Part shown: positions 35,523 to 44,403 of the stretch, piece by piece
How positions within the stretch are numbered: position 1 is the stretch's first letter
Layout: each line of letters starts with the position of its first letter
The notes under the pieces: model-generated
The model's input: only the letters and a program-made list of their open reading frames with translations
What the model was told of the DNA's origin: nothing
Databases searched by the model: none
NCBI GenBank assembly: GCA_019119995.1
Contig: DWVY01000053.1
Location: 1 to 64,000 of the forward strand
Source: Candidatus Mediterraneibacter faecavium
Lineage (GTDB): Bacteria > Bacillota > Clostridia > Lachnospirales > Lachnospiraceae
Direction of reading: 5' to 3'
DNA: 64,000 bases
Position numbers and translations under genes: made by a program

Positions 35523-36980
35523 ATGGAGTACAAGATCACCGGATATAAGCCGGAAAAGTTATTTCATTTTTTTGAAGAGGTCTGTGCTGTGCCGAGAGGA
35601 TCAGGCAATGAGAAAGGCATCAGCGACTTCCTTGTAAAGTTCGCAAAGGACAGAAATCTGTGGGTATATCAGGATGACAGCTATAATGTGATCATCAAAA
35701 AGGCCGGAAGCAAAGGCGCGGAGGATAAAGAGCCGGTTATGCTTCAGGGACACATCGATATGGTGTGTGACAAACGCGCCGGAGTAGAGCATGATTTTGA
35801 GAAAGAGGGGATTGACCTTGTGCTTAAAGACGGCGTGCTCTCAGCAAACGGAACAACTCTTGGAGCAGATAACGGCGTGGCGATCGCACTCATGATGATG
35901 GTGCTGGATGATGAAGATATCAAGCATCCGCCGGTAGAGTGCGTGTTTACGACAGAAGAAGAAGTCGGGCTGAACGGTGCACAGGCACTGGACAAATCCC
36001 AGATCACCGCCCGCACGATGATCAATATGGATTCAGAGGAAGAGGGCGTCGCTACCATAAGCTGTGCAGGAGGATTAAGAGTACAGCTTACAAGACCTGT
36101 AGAGAGGATTGCGGCAGAGGGAACTCTGGTGCAGATCAAGATCGAAGGACTGCTGGGCGGACATTCCGGCACAGATATCGACAAAGAGCGCCAGAATGCA
36201 AATATCCTGATGGCCCGCATGGCAGAACATCTGATGAAAAATACAGACGGTAAGCTTGTTGCATTTGCTGGCGGAACAAAGGACAACGCGATCACGAGAG
36301 AGTGTGAGGCGTCCCTGATCTATGCAGAGAAGGCAGAGGCGGAGAAAGCAGAGAAGCTCGCGTGCGTGCTGGCAGAGACATTTTCAGAGGAGATCTCATC
36401 CTTCGAGCCTGACTTCGGATGCGAGATTTCACTGGAAGAAGGTCAGAGCGTATCTGCACTGAAAGACGAGGATGCGAAAGCATTTGTAAGCGCGATCCGC
36501 CTTGCTCCGAACGGAGTGTACAGACGCAACATCAAGATGGACGGCTTCGTAGTCGTATCCTCTAACATGGGCGTGGTAAGAGCTGACGAGAATGAACTGG
36601 TGATCATTGTATCCCCGCGTTCTTCCGTGGCTTCGCTTCAGGAGGATACGAAAGAGAGATTCGCCCTTCTGGCAGAGACATTCGGATTTGCAATTGACTA
36701 CAGCGGAGAATATCCGGGCTGGGATTACAAAGAAGACTCCAGGATCCGCGAGGTATTTGTAGAGAGCTACCGCGAACTCTTCGGAACAGAGCTGAGACTG
36801 GAAGCGCTGCATGCGGGACTTGAGTGCGGCCTCTTCTCAGAAGCACTGCCGGGACTGGATGCGATTGCAGTAGGACCGACACTCTATAATGTACACACTC
36901 CGGATGAAAATGTACCGTTGGATTCCTTTGAACGGTTCTATGAACTGCTCAAAGATGTACTTGCAAGACTGGCTGCATAA
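35523..36980 (+). CDS. pepD: Aminoacyl-histidine dipeptidase (M20 family)
   Basis: A 485-residue cytosolic zinc dipeptidase. Metal and catalytic motifs: MLQGHIDMVCDKR (about 75-87), LGADNGVAIALMM (about 113-125), FTTEEEVGLNGA (about 140-151), and a late LHAGLECGLFSE (about 425-436). It cleaves Xaa-His and other dipeptides. ATG 35523 with AGAGGAAT upstream; the longer frame adds a non-conserved N-terminus. An intrinsic terminator follows at 37025. Confidence 0.93.
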   Translation: MEYKITGYKPEKLFHFFEEVCAVPRGSGNEKGISDFLVKFAKDRNLWVYQDDSYNVIIKKAGSKGAEDKEPVMLQGHIDMVCDKRAGVEHDFEKEGIDLVLKDGVLSANGTTLGADNGVAIALMMMVLDDEDIKHPPVECVFTTEEEVGLNGAQALDKSQITARTMINMDSEEEGVATISCAGGLRVQLTRPVERIAAEGTLVQIKIEGLLGGHSGTDIDKERQNANILMARMAEHLMKNTDGKLVAFAGGTKDNAITRECEASLIYAEKAEAEKAEKLACVLAETFSEEISSFEPDFGCEISLEEGQSVSALKDEDAKAFVSAIRLAPNGVYRRNIKMDGFVVVSSNMGVVRADENELVIIVSPRSSVASLQEDTKERFALLAETFGFAIDYSGEYPGWDYKEDSRIREVFVESYRELFGTELRLEALHAGLECGLFSEALPGLDAIAVGPTLYNVHTPDENVPLDSFERFYELLKDVLARLAA

Positions 36981-37024
36981 AGAAGCATGAGGAACAGTTT
37001 TCCGCTTAGCGCGGCGGGCAGATA

Positions 37025-37058
37025 CAGGCGGCATCCCGAAAGGGTGCCGCCTGTTTGT
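37025..37058 (+). terminator. Intrinsic terminator after pepD
   Basis: Perfect stem CAGGCGGCATCCC / GGGTGCCGCCTG (one G-U) with loop GAAA, then TTTGT. Confidence 0.85.
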
Positions 37059-37133
37059 AAAATCAGAGGTGGGCCGCATTGATCTGGGCACGAGACAGGC
37101 GGGACCGCTGCTTGATATCAGGGAGAAAAAGAA

Positions 37134-38150
37134 ATGAATCAATTTTATTCGAAACTTAAAAATGCTCTGGAAAGTTCGGAAGGCGATATATGGGCGGAGA
37201 CAGTCCTGACAGGAGAGCACGCCGGAGAAAAGAGGCTGCTTGTAAATCCCGGGAAAGACGGGATGGAAAGCTGTGAGAATACTTTGGGGCATGACAGGAT
37301 TTTCAGAGAACGGATCGGACGCACGCCGAAACTGTTCATCTGCGGTGCGGGACATGTGTCTATGCCTATTATCCGCATGGGAAAGATGCTCGGATTTGCT
37401 GTCACTGTCATAGAAGACCGTCCGAAGTTCGCGGACAATGCAAGAGCAGCAGGGGCGGATCATGTATTCTGTGTGCCGTTCCAGGAGGGATTGGCGAAGA
37501 TAGACGGCGATTCTGACTCATGGTTTGTGATCGTGACGAGAGGACACCGGTATGATGCAGAGTGCCTCGAAGCCATTCTGCAGAAACGGTATGCATACGT
37601 GGGGATGATGGGCAGCAGACGCCGGGTCGCGATCGTAAAGGATCAGCTTGAAGAAAAAGGGATCAGCCGTGAAGTGTTAGACGCGGTACACACGCCAATC
37701 GGTCTGAAAATCGGGGCGGAGACGCCTGAGGAGATCGCCGTTTCCATCATGGCTGAGATCATACAGACCAAGAATACCCAGAGTGAAGAGGACGGAGCAA
37801 AAGCAGGCGGCTATTCGGATGAGATGCTTTCCTGTATCTTTGGTACAAAAGCCGATGAAAAAAATATCGGGGATCAGAAGAAAGTCCTGGCGACGATCAT
37901 TTCCCGCAAAGGCTCCGCACCCCGCGGCGTGGGCACGAAGATGCTCATTCTTGAAGACGGGACGACTGTGGATACGATCGGCGGAGGATGTATCGAGAGT
38001 GAGATCATTCAGAAAGCTCTGCTCATGATGCGGATGGATACACCGGCATTTCAGGTCTGTACGGTGGATATGACAGCCGGGCAGGCGGAGGATGAGGGCA
38101 TGGTCTGCGGGGGAGTTGTGGAAGTGATGCTGGAGAGTGTGACGGTTTAG
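37134..38150 (+). CDS. xdhC: XdhC-family molybdenum hydroxylase maturation protein
   Basis: 338 residues. A Rossmann-type XdhC_C domain comes first (KLFICGAGHVSMPIIRMGKMLGF, about 64-86; VTRGHRYDAECLEAIL; YVGMMGSRRR) and the XdhC_CoxI domain last (LATIISRKGSAPRGVGTKMLI, about 253-273; GGGCIESEII). XdhC proteins bind molybdopterin and supply its sulfurated form to xanthine dehydrogenases. The domain order is reversed relative to many homologues. It opens the purine region and precedes guanine deaminase and the xanthine dehydrogenase. Confidence 0.9.
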   Translation: MNQFYSKLKNALESSEGDIWAETVLTGEHAGEKRLLVNPGKDGMESCENTLGHDRIFRERIGRTPKLFICGAGHVSMPIIRMGKMLGFAVTVIEDRPKFADNARAAGADHVFCVPFQEGLAKIDGDSDSWFVIVTRGHRYDAECLEAILQKRYAYVGMMGSRRRVAIVKDQLEEKGISREVLDAVHTPIGLKIGAETPEEIAVSIMAEIIQTKNTQSEEDGAKAGGYSDEMLSCIFGTKADEKNIGDQKKVLATIISRKGSAPRGVGTKMLILEDGTTVDTIGGGCIESEIIQKALLMMRMDTPAFQVCTVDMTAGQAEDEGMVCGGVVEVMLESVTV

Positions 38151-38170
38151 CCGGAGTCATTCAGAAAACC

Positions 38171-38205
38171 GTAACAGTTCAGTTCGCGCCATTCGTAAAA
38201 ACCGG
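38171..38205. repeat. Dispersed intergenic element, left-end fragment (B)
   Basis: GTAACAGTTCAGTTCGCGCC followed by ATTCGTAAAAACCGG matches the left end of the element at 16222 almost base for base. It lies between xdhC and the guanine riboswitch. Confidence 0.75.
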
Positions 38206-38224
38206 CTCAATTTTCAACAATTGA

Positions 38225-38253
38225 TTGACACATATTTCCCCCGGTGTTACCAT
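38225..38253 (+). promoter_or_regulatory. Promoter of the guanine riboswitch/guaD transcript
   Basis: TTGACA (38225-38230), 17-base spacer, TACCAT (38248-38253), starting transcription shortly before the riboswitch aptamer. Confidence 0.6.
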
Positions 38254-38273
38254 ATTTACATAGAGAAAATATT

Positions 38274-38345
38274 GCGTACTTATATAGGTTCATAATCGGG
38301 TGAACGTCTCTACCAGCCGCCGGAAACGGCTGACTATAAGTATGC
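38274..38345 (+). promoter_or_regulatory. Purine riboswitch, guanine class
   Basis: P1 pairs GCGTACTTAT with ATAAGTATGC. P2 is GGTTCA/TGAAC, J2/3 reads GTCTCTACC, P3 is CAGCCG/CGGCTG with loop CCGGAAA, and J3/1 is GACTATAAG. The specificity base before UAU is C, the guanine/hypoxanthine form, not the U of adenine switches. Downstream, ATGCCGGA (38342-38349) can pair with TCCGGTAT (38365-38372), competing with P1. No T-run follows. It controls guanine deaminase and probably the xanthine dehydrogenase genes. Confidence 0.88.
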
Positions 38346-38397
38346 CGGAGAGATGGGCTTATCATCCGGTATGTTAGAAAGAGAGGAGACAGAACTG

Positions 38398-39681
38398 ATG
38401 AATGGATCTATTTTTATTTTGAAAGGAAATATTGTTTACAGCAAGAGCCAGACGGAGTTTGCCATATGTGAGCACGGCTATCTTGTGTGCAGGGACGGGA
38501 AGGTTGACGGGATTTACCAGACGCTTCCGTTCCGTCTCGGCGGCAATCCGATCCGTGATTACGGCGACTGCCTGATCATTCCGGGACTCGTGGATCTTCA
38601 CATCCATGCGCCGCAGTATTCCTACCGGGGACTGGGGATGGACATGGAGCTTTTAGACTGGCTTGAAGTGAATACGTTCCCGGAGGAGGCGAAGTTCGAA
38701 GAGACGGATTATGCCGAGAAGTCCTACCGGATCTTTGTGGAAAACCTGAAGAACAGCGCTACGACGAGAGCCTGCATCTTTGCCACGGTGCACCGTCCGG
38801 CGACGCTCCTTCTCATGGATATGCTTGAGAAGAGCGGGCTTGACACCTATGTGGGCAAAGTAAATATGGACCGCAACTGCCCGGATTATATCTGCGAGGA
38901 GACGAAAGAATCGGCGGACGAGACGCTGGAGTGGATCAAGGATGTAAACCACCGGAAATATAAGAATACTAAGCCGATCCTGACACCGCGGTTCACACCG
39001 AGCTGCACGGATGAACTGATGGAAGAGCTGAAGAAACTGCAGATGCGCTATCATCTGCCGCTGCAGTCCCATCTGTCGGAAAATCCGGGCGAGATCCAGT
39101 GGGTGAAGGAACTCTGCCCATGGTCGGAATTCTATGGCGATGTATATGACAGGTTCGGACTGTTCGGGGCGGACTGCCCCACTGTTATGGCGCACTGCGT
39201 TTACAGTGGGGACGAAGAGATCGCCCGCATGAAGGAGAACGGAGTGTATATCGCCCACTGTCCGGAGTCGAATATGAATGTGTCGTCGGGCATTGCTCCG
39301 GTCAGAAAATTCCTTGAAGAAGGGCTTCATGTGGGAATCGGAAGTGATGTGGCGGGCGGCTCTACGGAAAACCTTTTCCGGGCTATGGCACATGCTGTCC
39401 AGTCGTCAAAGTTGCGCTGGAGATTACAGGATAATACTCTGGAGGCGCTGACCGCAGAAGAAGTCTTCTATATGGCGACAAAAGGCGGAGGAGAGTTCTT
39501 CGGAAAAGTGGGAAGCTTTGAGCCGGGATATGAGTTTGACGCTGTGGTCCTGGACGACAGCCGCTTAAAGCACCCCCAGCCGCTTGACATCAGGAGCCGG
39601 CTGGAGCGCATGATCTATCTGGCGGATGAGCGGGAGATCAGGGCAAAATATGTAAAAGGAACAGAAATCAATCTGCCGTAA
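38398..39681 (+). CDS. guaD: Guanine deaminase
   Basis: A 427-residue amidohydrolase converting guanine to xanthine plus ammonia. Seen: zinc ligands in GLVDLHIHAPQYSYRGLGMDMELLDWL (about 63-89), LQSHLSEN (about 225), VMAHCVYSGDEE (about 265) and GIGSDVAGGSTENLF (about 320-334), with the typical guanine deaminase tail. AGAGGAG precedes ATG 38398. Preceded by a guanine riboswitch and followed 20 bases later by the xanthine dehydrogenase large subunit, so the product is used directly. Confidence 0.94.
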   Translation: MNGSIFILKGNIVYSKSQTEFAICEHGYLVCRDGKVDGIYQTLPFRLGGNPIRDYGDCLIIPGLVDLHIHAPQYSYRGLGMDMELLDWLEVNTFPEEAKFEETDYAEKSYRIFVENLKNSATTRACIFATVHRPATLLLMDMLEKSGLDTYVGKVNMDRNCPDYICEETKESADETLEWIKDVNHRKYKNTKPILTPRFTPSCTDELMEELKKLQMRYHLPLQSHLSENPGEIQWVKELCPWSEFYGDVYDRFGLFGADCPTVMAHCVYSGDEEIARMKENGVYIAHCPESNMNVSSGIAPVRKFLEEGLHVGIGSDVAGGSTENLFRAMAHAVQSSKLRWRLQDNTLEALTAEEVFYMATKGGGEFFGKVGSFEPGYEFDAVVLDDSRLKHPQPLDIRSRLERMIYLADEREIRAKYVKGTEINLP

Positions 39682-39701
39682 GTGTAACGGAGGTGAAATG
39701 T

Positions 39702-42035
39702 ATGGAGGAGAAAGCTCATGTAACTGGAAAAAACTATACGGGAGAGAGAGAACACGTAGTCGGAAAAAGTGTAAAGCGAGTAGACGCATTTGAAAAAGTC
39801 ACCGGCAGGGCAAAGTACACGGACGACCTGTGTGATAAAAATGCATATGTGGCAAGGGTGCTGCACTCGACCATCGCCCACGGATATGTGAAGTCGATCG
39901 ATACATCCGAGGCGGAAAAGATCCCGGGAGTGGTAAAGATCGTCACCTGCTTCGATGTGCCGAAAAATTATTATCCCACGGCAGGACATCCGTGGTCCAC
40001 AGAAGAAGCACATCAGGATGTGGCAGACCGCCTGCTGCTGGTGGAGCACGTGAGATTTTACGGGGATGATGTGGCAGCCGTGATCGCGGAAAATGAGGTG
40101 GCGGCCGCTCAGGCTGTCAGGGCGATCAGAGTAGAATATGAAGAACTGCCTTTCGTACTAGATGTACATAAGGCTATGGAAGACGGAGCGCCGCAGCTAC
40201 ATGAAAAGTATCCGCACAATATCCTCAACCATACGTCGATCCGCAACGGCGACTATGAAAGCGCGGCGAAAGAACCGGGACTTGTGAAAGTAGAGGGTTG
40301 GTATCAGACGCCGACTGTCCAGCACTGCCATATCGAGAATCCGGTCTGCTATGCCTATATGGAACAGGGGAGGATCGTGGTTGTGACTTCCACGCAGCTT
40401 CCCCATATCTGCCGGCGTGTTGTGGGTCAGGCACTGGGGATTCCGTGGGGGAAGGTAAGAGTGATCAAGCCATACATCGGCGGCGGTTTCGGCAACAAGC
40501 AGGATATCCTGTATGAGCCTCTCTGCGCATATCTGTGTACGCAGGTGGGCGGCAGGACAGTGAAGATAGACACGTCAAGAGAAGAGACGTTCGTGTCGAC
40601 ACGCGTGCGCCATGCCATTCATTTCCATATTATTTCTTATGTGCGTCCGGACGGAACTTACGCGGCGCGCAAGTTCGAGAGCTGGTCGGATCAGGGGGCG
40701 TATGCATCCCACGGACACAGCATTGCGGCAAAAGGAATGGGATGCTTCCCGCAGCTGTATCCGTGTCCGAATATCGAAGCCGATACATATACGGTATTTA
40801 CCAATAAATCCGTCTCCGGCGCCATGAGGGGGTACGGGATCCCTCAGGCAATGTTCGCGATGGAGAGCCATACAGAAGATGTGGCAAGGGCCATCGGCAT
40901 GGATCCTTATGAGTTCCGCATGAAAAATGTGATGCCGAAAGGATTTACGGATGGATTTTCAAAGAATGTAAATTATTATGATTCTTTCCGTGAGTGTATG
41001 GAAAAAGGACGCAAAGAATTTGATTACGACAAACGGAAAGAAAAGTACGCCCGTCAGAGCGGCGATATCCGGCGTGGCGTGGGAATGGCGGTCTTCTGGT
41101 ATAATACCGGCGTGTGGCCGATCTCTCTTGAGACGTCCGCCTGCCGCATGGTGCTCAATCAGGATGGGAGCATTCAGGTGCAGGTAGGCGAGACGGAGAT
41201 CGGACAGGGAGCGGACACTGCCTTTGCCCAGATGGCGGCGGAGACACTCGGGATTCCTTTTGAGATGGTCCATGTAGTATCATCCCAGGATACAGATGTG
41301 ACGCCGTTCGGAACCGGAGCCTATGCATCCAGACAGACCTACATGGCAGGATTCTCCATCCGGCAGACAGGAGAACTCCTAAAGGAAAAGATTATCGAGA
41401 CAGCGCATGAATTAACAAGACAAATGAAAGAAAATCTTGATATTGTAAATGGAAATATTGTCAGAACGACAGACGGACAAATCCTTATGTCACTGGGAGA
41501 ACTGGCAACGGAAAAGCTGTACAGTCTGACAAATAACGGACATCTCACAGCAGAGAGCAGTTACCAGATCAAGAATAATGCATATTCATTCGGATGTACT
41601 TTTGTAGAAGTCGAGGTAGATATACCGGGCTGCAGGGCTCAGGTGACAGATATCCTGAATGTCCACGACTGCGGACGCCTGATCAATCCGGCGCTTGCTG
41701 AAGCCCAGGTGCACGGCGGTATGAGCATGGCGATCGGATATGCACTGTCAGAGAAGATGCTGTATGACGGGAAAACGGGAAGACCTCTCAACAATAATCT
41801 TCTGGATTATAAGCTTTCTACATTTATGGATCACCCCGATCTTCATGCCTCGTTTGTCGAGAATTATGAACCTACAAGCGCATACGGGACGAAAGCGCTG
41901 GGAGAGCCGCCGACCTGTTCACCGGCTCCGGCGATCCGCAATGCGATCCTGCAGGCGACCGGAGTGGCGCTGAACGAGATACCGATGAGACCCCATCTGC
42001 TGTTTGAAAAATTTACAGAGGCGGGACTGATCTGA
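39702..42035 (+). CDS. xdhA: Xanthine dehydrogenase, molybdenum-binding subunit
   Basis: A 777-residue molybdenum hydroxylase large subunit. Motifs: GKSVKRVDAFEKVTGRAKYTDD at the N-terminus, PYIGGGFGNKQDILYEPLCAYL (about 257-278), the GAMRGYGIPQ region (about 371), ETEIGQGADTAFAQMAAETLG (about 498-518) and KALGEPPTCSPAPAIRNAI (about 729-747) with the likely catalytic glutamate. It oxidises hypoxanthine/xanthine to urate, or acts in reverse under anaerobic conditions. ATG 39702 fits the CGGAGG spacing better than GTG 39693. Confidence 0.92.
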   Translation: MEEKAHVTGKNYTGEREHVVGKSVKRVDAFEKVTGRAKYTDDLCDKNAYVARVLHSTIAHGYVKSIDTSEAEKIPGVVKIVTCFDVPKNYYPTAGHPWSTEEAHQDVADRLLLVEHVRFYGDDVAAVIAENEVAAAQAVRAIRVEYEELPFVLDVHKAMEDGAPQLHEKYPHNILNHTSIRNGDYESAAKEPGLVKVEGWYQTPTVQHCHIENPVCYAYMEQGRIVVVTSTQLPHICRRVVGQALGIPWGKVRVIKPYIGGGFGNKQDILYEPLCAYLCTQVGGRTVKIDTSREETFVSTRVRHAIHFHIISYVRPDGTYAARKFESWSDQGAYASHGHSIAAKGMGCFPQLYPCPNIEADTYTVFTNKSVSGAMRGYGIPQAMFAMESHTEDVARAIGMDPYEFRMKNVMPKGFTDGFSKNVNYYDSFRECMEKGRKEFDYDKRKEKYARQSGDIRRGVGMAVFWYNTGVWPISLETSACRMVLNQDGSIQVQVGETEIGQGADTAFAQMAAETLGIPFEMVHVVSSQDTDVTPFGTGAYASRQTYMAGFSIRQTGELLKEKIIETAHELTRQMKENLDIVNGNIVRTTDGQILMSLGELATEKLYSLTNNGHLTAESSYQIKNNAYSFGCTFVEVEVDIPGCRAQVTDILNVHDCGRLINPALAEAQVHGGMSMAIGYALSEKMLYDGKTGRPLNNNLLDYKLSTFMDHPDLHASFVENYEPTSAYGTKALGEPPTCSPAPAIRNAILQATGVALNEIPMRPHLLFEKFTEAGLI

Positions 42036-42102
42036 ACTGTTGCGATCTGATATACGACGGATTCGGGTGTCTGAACGGACACTGGAAAAGAGGTGGAAGA
42101 CT

Positions 42103-43662
42103 ATGTATGATATGAAAGCATTGCATGAGGCGAAGAGTGTGGCCGATGCGGTCAGACTGCTTCAGGAATATCCGCAGGCGCAGATCATCGCAGGAGGAAG
42201 CGACGTGCTTGTCCAGATGCGGGAAGGAAAACGTGCGGGCGCGGAACTGATAAGCATTTACGGGCTGGATGAACTGCGCGGCGTGACCATGGAAGAGGAC
42301 GGAACGATCCGGATCGGCTCACTGACCAGTTTCTCACACATTACGAAAGACCCGGTCATACAGAAATATATCAATGTTCTCGGCGAGGCTGTGGATATGG
42401 TGGGCGGACCCCAGATACGGAATATCGGGACCATCGGCGGCAATACCTGTAACGGAGTGACATCGGCGGATTCGGCGTCCACCCTGTTTGCGTGGGATGC
42501 GGTGATCGAGTTGGCGGGGCCGGAGGGGGTCAGACGGATTCCGATCAAAGAGTTCTATATAAAGGCAGGAAAAGTGGATTTACGGCCGGGTGAGATACAG
42601 ACAGCAATCCTGATCCCGAAAGAAGCCTACGAAGGATATCAGGGACACTATATCAAATACGCGATGCGAAACGCGATGGATATCGCGACCTTGGGATGTT
42701 CTGTAAATGTAAAACTTTCAGATGACAAGAAAACATTTACAGATATCCGCATTGCATATGGAGTTGCCGGACCTGTTCCCATGCGTGCCGTCCATGCAGA
42801 GGCAGCAGGAAGAGGACTTGAAGTGACGGAGGAGAATATCGGGAAGATCGGAGATACGGTACTTGAGGATGTGACGCCCCGCGACAGTTGGAGAGCGAGC
42901 AAGGCATTCCGGGAGCATATTTCAAAACTGCTGTGCAAGAGAGCGCTGAAAGAAGCGGTCAGAAGAGCGGGCGGCATGACTGCGGAAGAAGGTATGGAGG
43001 CTGTGACTGCGGAAAACGCTCCGGAGGCTGTGACTGCGAAAACTTTGGAGCAGAAAGATACCGGAATCGTTGAGAAGAAAGAAATGCAGGGATCAGCATC
43101 CGAGAGAGTATCAGAAGAAAAACCTATAGCAGTATCCGGAGCGTCCCGACATACGGTTATGACAGACGCTGAGAGCGGAAAGCAGTATAAACTCGTCCGC
43201 TGCCGAATCAACGGCGTGGAGCGTGAGACGATGGTGGATGTACGGGCTTCCCTTACGGATATGCTGCGGAACGATTATTCCCTGACTAGCGTCAAGAAAG
43301 GCTGTGAAGTCGGAGAGTGTGGCGCCTGCAATGTGATGATCGATGGGGAGTGCTATAATTCCTGTATCTATCTTGCCGTGTGGGCGGACGGCAAAGAGAT
43401 CCGTACCCTTGAAGGGCTGATGGGACCGGACGGCGAGCTCTCAGACATCCAGCAGGCGTTTATCGACGAGGCGGCAGTACAGTGCGGATTCTGTACGCCG
43501 GGCGTGATCATGAGTGCCGTAGAGATCCTTGAGAGCGGGAAAGAATATACGAGGGATGAACTGAGAAAGCTGCTCTCGGGACATCTGTGCAGGTGTACAG
43601 GGTATGAGAATATTTTAAATGCCGTGGAGAAGACGATGAAGAAGCGGCTTGGGAAACTGTAA
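42103..43662 (+). CDS. Xanthine dehydrogenase fused FAD-binding and 2Fe-2S subunit
   Basis: 519 residues. Residues 1-about 285 form a CO-dehydrogenase-flavoprotein-type FAD domain (QIIAGGSDVLVQMREGK; VGGPQIRNIGTIGGNTCNGVTSADSAS). Then comes an about 75-residue Ala/Glu/Thr/Val-rich linker containing repeated EAVTA units. Residues about 365-519 are a double 2Fe-2S domain (CEVGECGACNVMIDGE; CGFCTPGVIM; GHLCRCTGYENI). It passes electrons from the Mo centre of XdhA to NAD or ferredoxin. Usually these are two genes (xdhB and xdhC-type FeS), and the fusion order FAD then FeS differs from eukaryotic enzymes. AGAGGTGG precedes ATG 42103. Confidence 0.9.
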   Translation: MYDMKALHEAKSVADAVRLLQEYPQAQIIAGGSDVLVQMREGKRAGAELISIYGLDELRGVTMEEDGTIRIGSLTSFSHITKDPVIQKYINVLGEAVDMVGGPQIRNIGTIGGNTCNGVTSADSASTLFAWDAVIELAGPEGVRRIPIKEFYIKAGKVDLRPGEIQTAILIPKEAYEGYQGHYIKYAMRNAMDIATLGCSVNVKLSDDKKTFTDIRIAYGVAGPVPMRAVHAEAAGRGLEVTEENIGKIGDTVLEDVTPRDSWRASKAFREHISKLLCKRALKEAVRRAGGMTAEEGMEAVTAENAPEAVTAKTLEQKDTGIVEKKEMQGSASERVSEEKPIAVSGASRHTVMTDAESGKQYKLVRCRINGVERETMVDVRASLTDMLRNDYSLTSVKKGCEVGECGACNVMIDGECYNSCIYLAVWADGKEIRTLEGLMGPDGELSDIQQAFIDEAAVQCGFCTPGVIMSAVEILESGKEYTRDELRKLLSGHLCRCTGYENILNAVEKTMKKRLGKL

Positions 43663-43716
43663 CATACCGGGTACATATTTCAAGTGAACAGAAATTTCGT
43701 TCTATAGCAATTCAAA

Positions 43717-43773
43717 AATTCCCCTGCCGGAATCGTACTGTACGTACTGATGAAAGGCAGGGGGATTTTTTAT
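43717..43773 (+). terminator. Intrinsic terminator after the xanthine dehydrogenase operon
   Basis: Stem AATTCCCCTGCC / GGCAGGGGGATT (one G-U), with an inner GTACTGTACGTAC palindrome in the loop, followed by TTTTTT. Confidence 0.85.
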
Positions 43774-43899
43774 AGCTTTATCTTTTGCAGCAGAGCTTCC
43801 TGCAAAACCTGAGAAAAATTAATAGTGCTGAAATTAGTATAAAGTTTTGTAACATTTCCGTATCTCGTGAGTTAATAGGGTGAAAGGGGGATGAAAGGC

Positions 43900-44403
43900 A
43901 TGGACTTTGAACGTATATACCGGCTCTATTTCAAGGATGTGTTCCTGTATCTCCGGGCGATGTCTGCAAGTACGGATACGGCGGAAGAGATCACGCAGGA
44001 GACATTTGTAAAAGCGCTCCGGTCGATCGACTCGTTTGACGGCTCAAAGGACATCAGAGCGTGGCTGTTTACGATCGCCAGAAATACATATTACACATAT
44101 TGCAGGCGTCAGTCCCGGTACGCGGATGAGGAGCTGCCCGAAAATGAGCCGGATATACAGCCGAATTTTACCGAGCGGTTTGCGGACGAAGAGAGCGCCT
44201 TTCAGATCCACCGCTTCCTGCACGGCATGGACGAACCCTATAAAGAGGTGTTCAGCCTGAGGGTGTTCGGGGAACTGCCCTTTGAGAAGATCGGCGCAAT
44301 ATTCGGAAAGAGCTCCGGCTGGGCGAGAGTGACGTTCTACCGTGCCAAGAAGCAGATCATTGAGTATATGGAGGTGACAGAGCATGAAGAAGATAAGCTG
44401 TAA
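43900..44403 (+). CDS. ECF-family RNA polymerase sigma factor
   Basis: 167 residues. Region 2 (about 6-72: YRLYFKDVFLYLRAMSASTDTAEEITQETFVKAL) and region 4 (about 110-160: MDEPYKEVFSLRVFGELPFEKIGAIFGKSSGWARVTFYRAKKQI) are both clear. AAAGGGGG fits ATG 43900 (spacing 9) better than ATG 43891. The anti-sigma gene overlaps its end by 20 bases. The stimulus is unknown. Its own target promoter was not identified. Confidence 0.92.
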   Translation: MDFERIYRLYFKDVFLYLRAMSASTDTAEEITQETFVKALRSIDSFDGSKDIRAWLFTIARNTYYTYCRRQSRYADEELPENEPDIQPNFTERFADEESAFQIHRFLHGMDEPYKEVFSLRVFGELPFEKIGAIFGKSSGWARVTFYRAKKQIIEYMEVTEHEEDKL

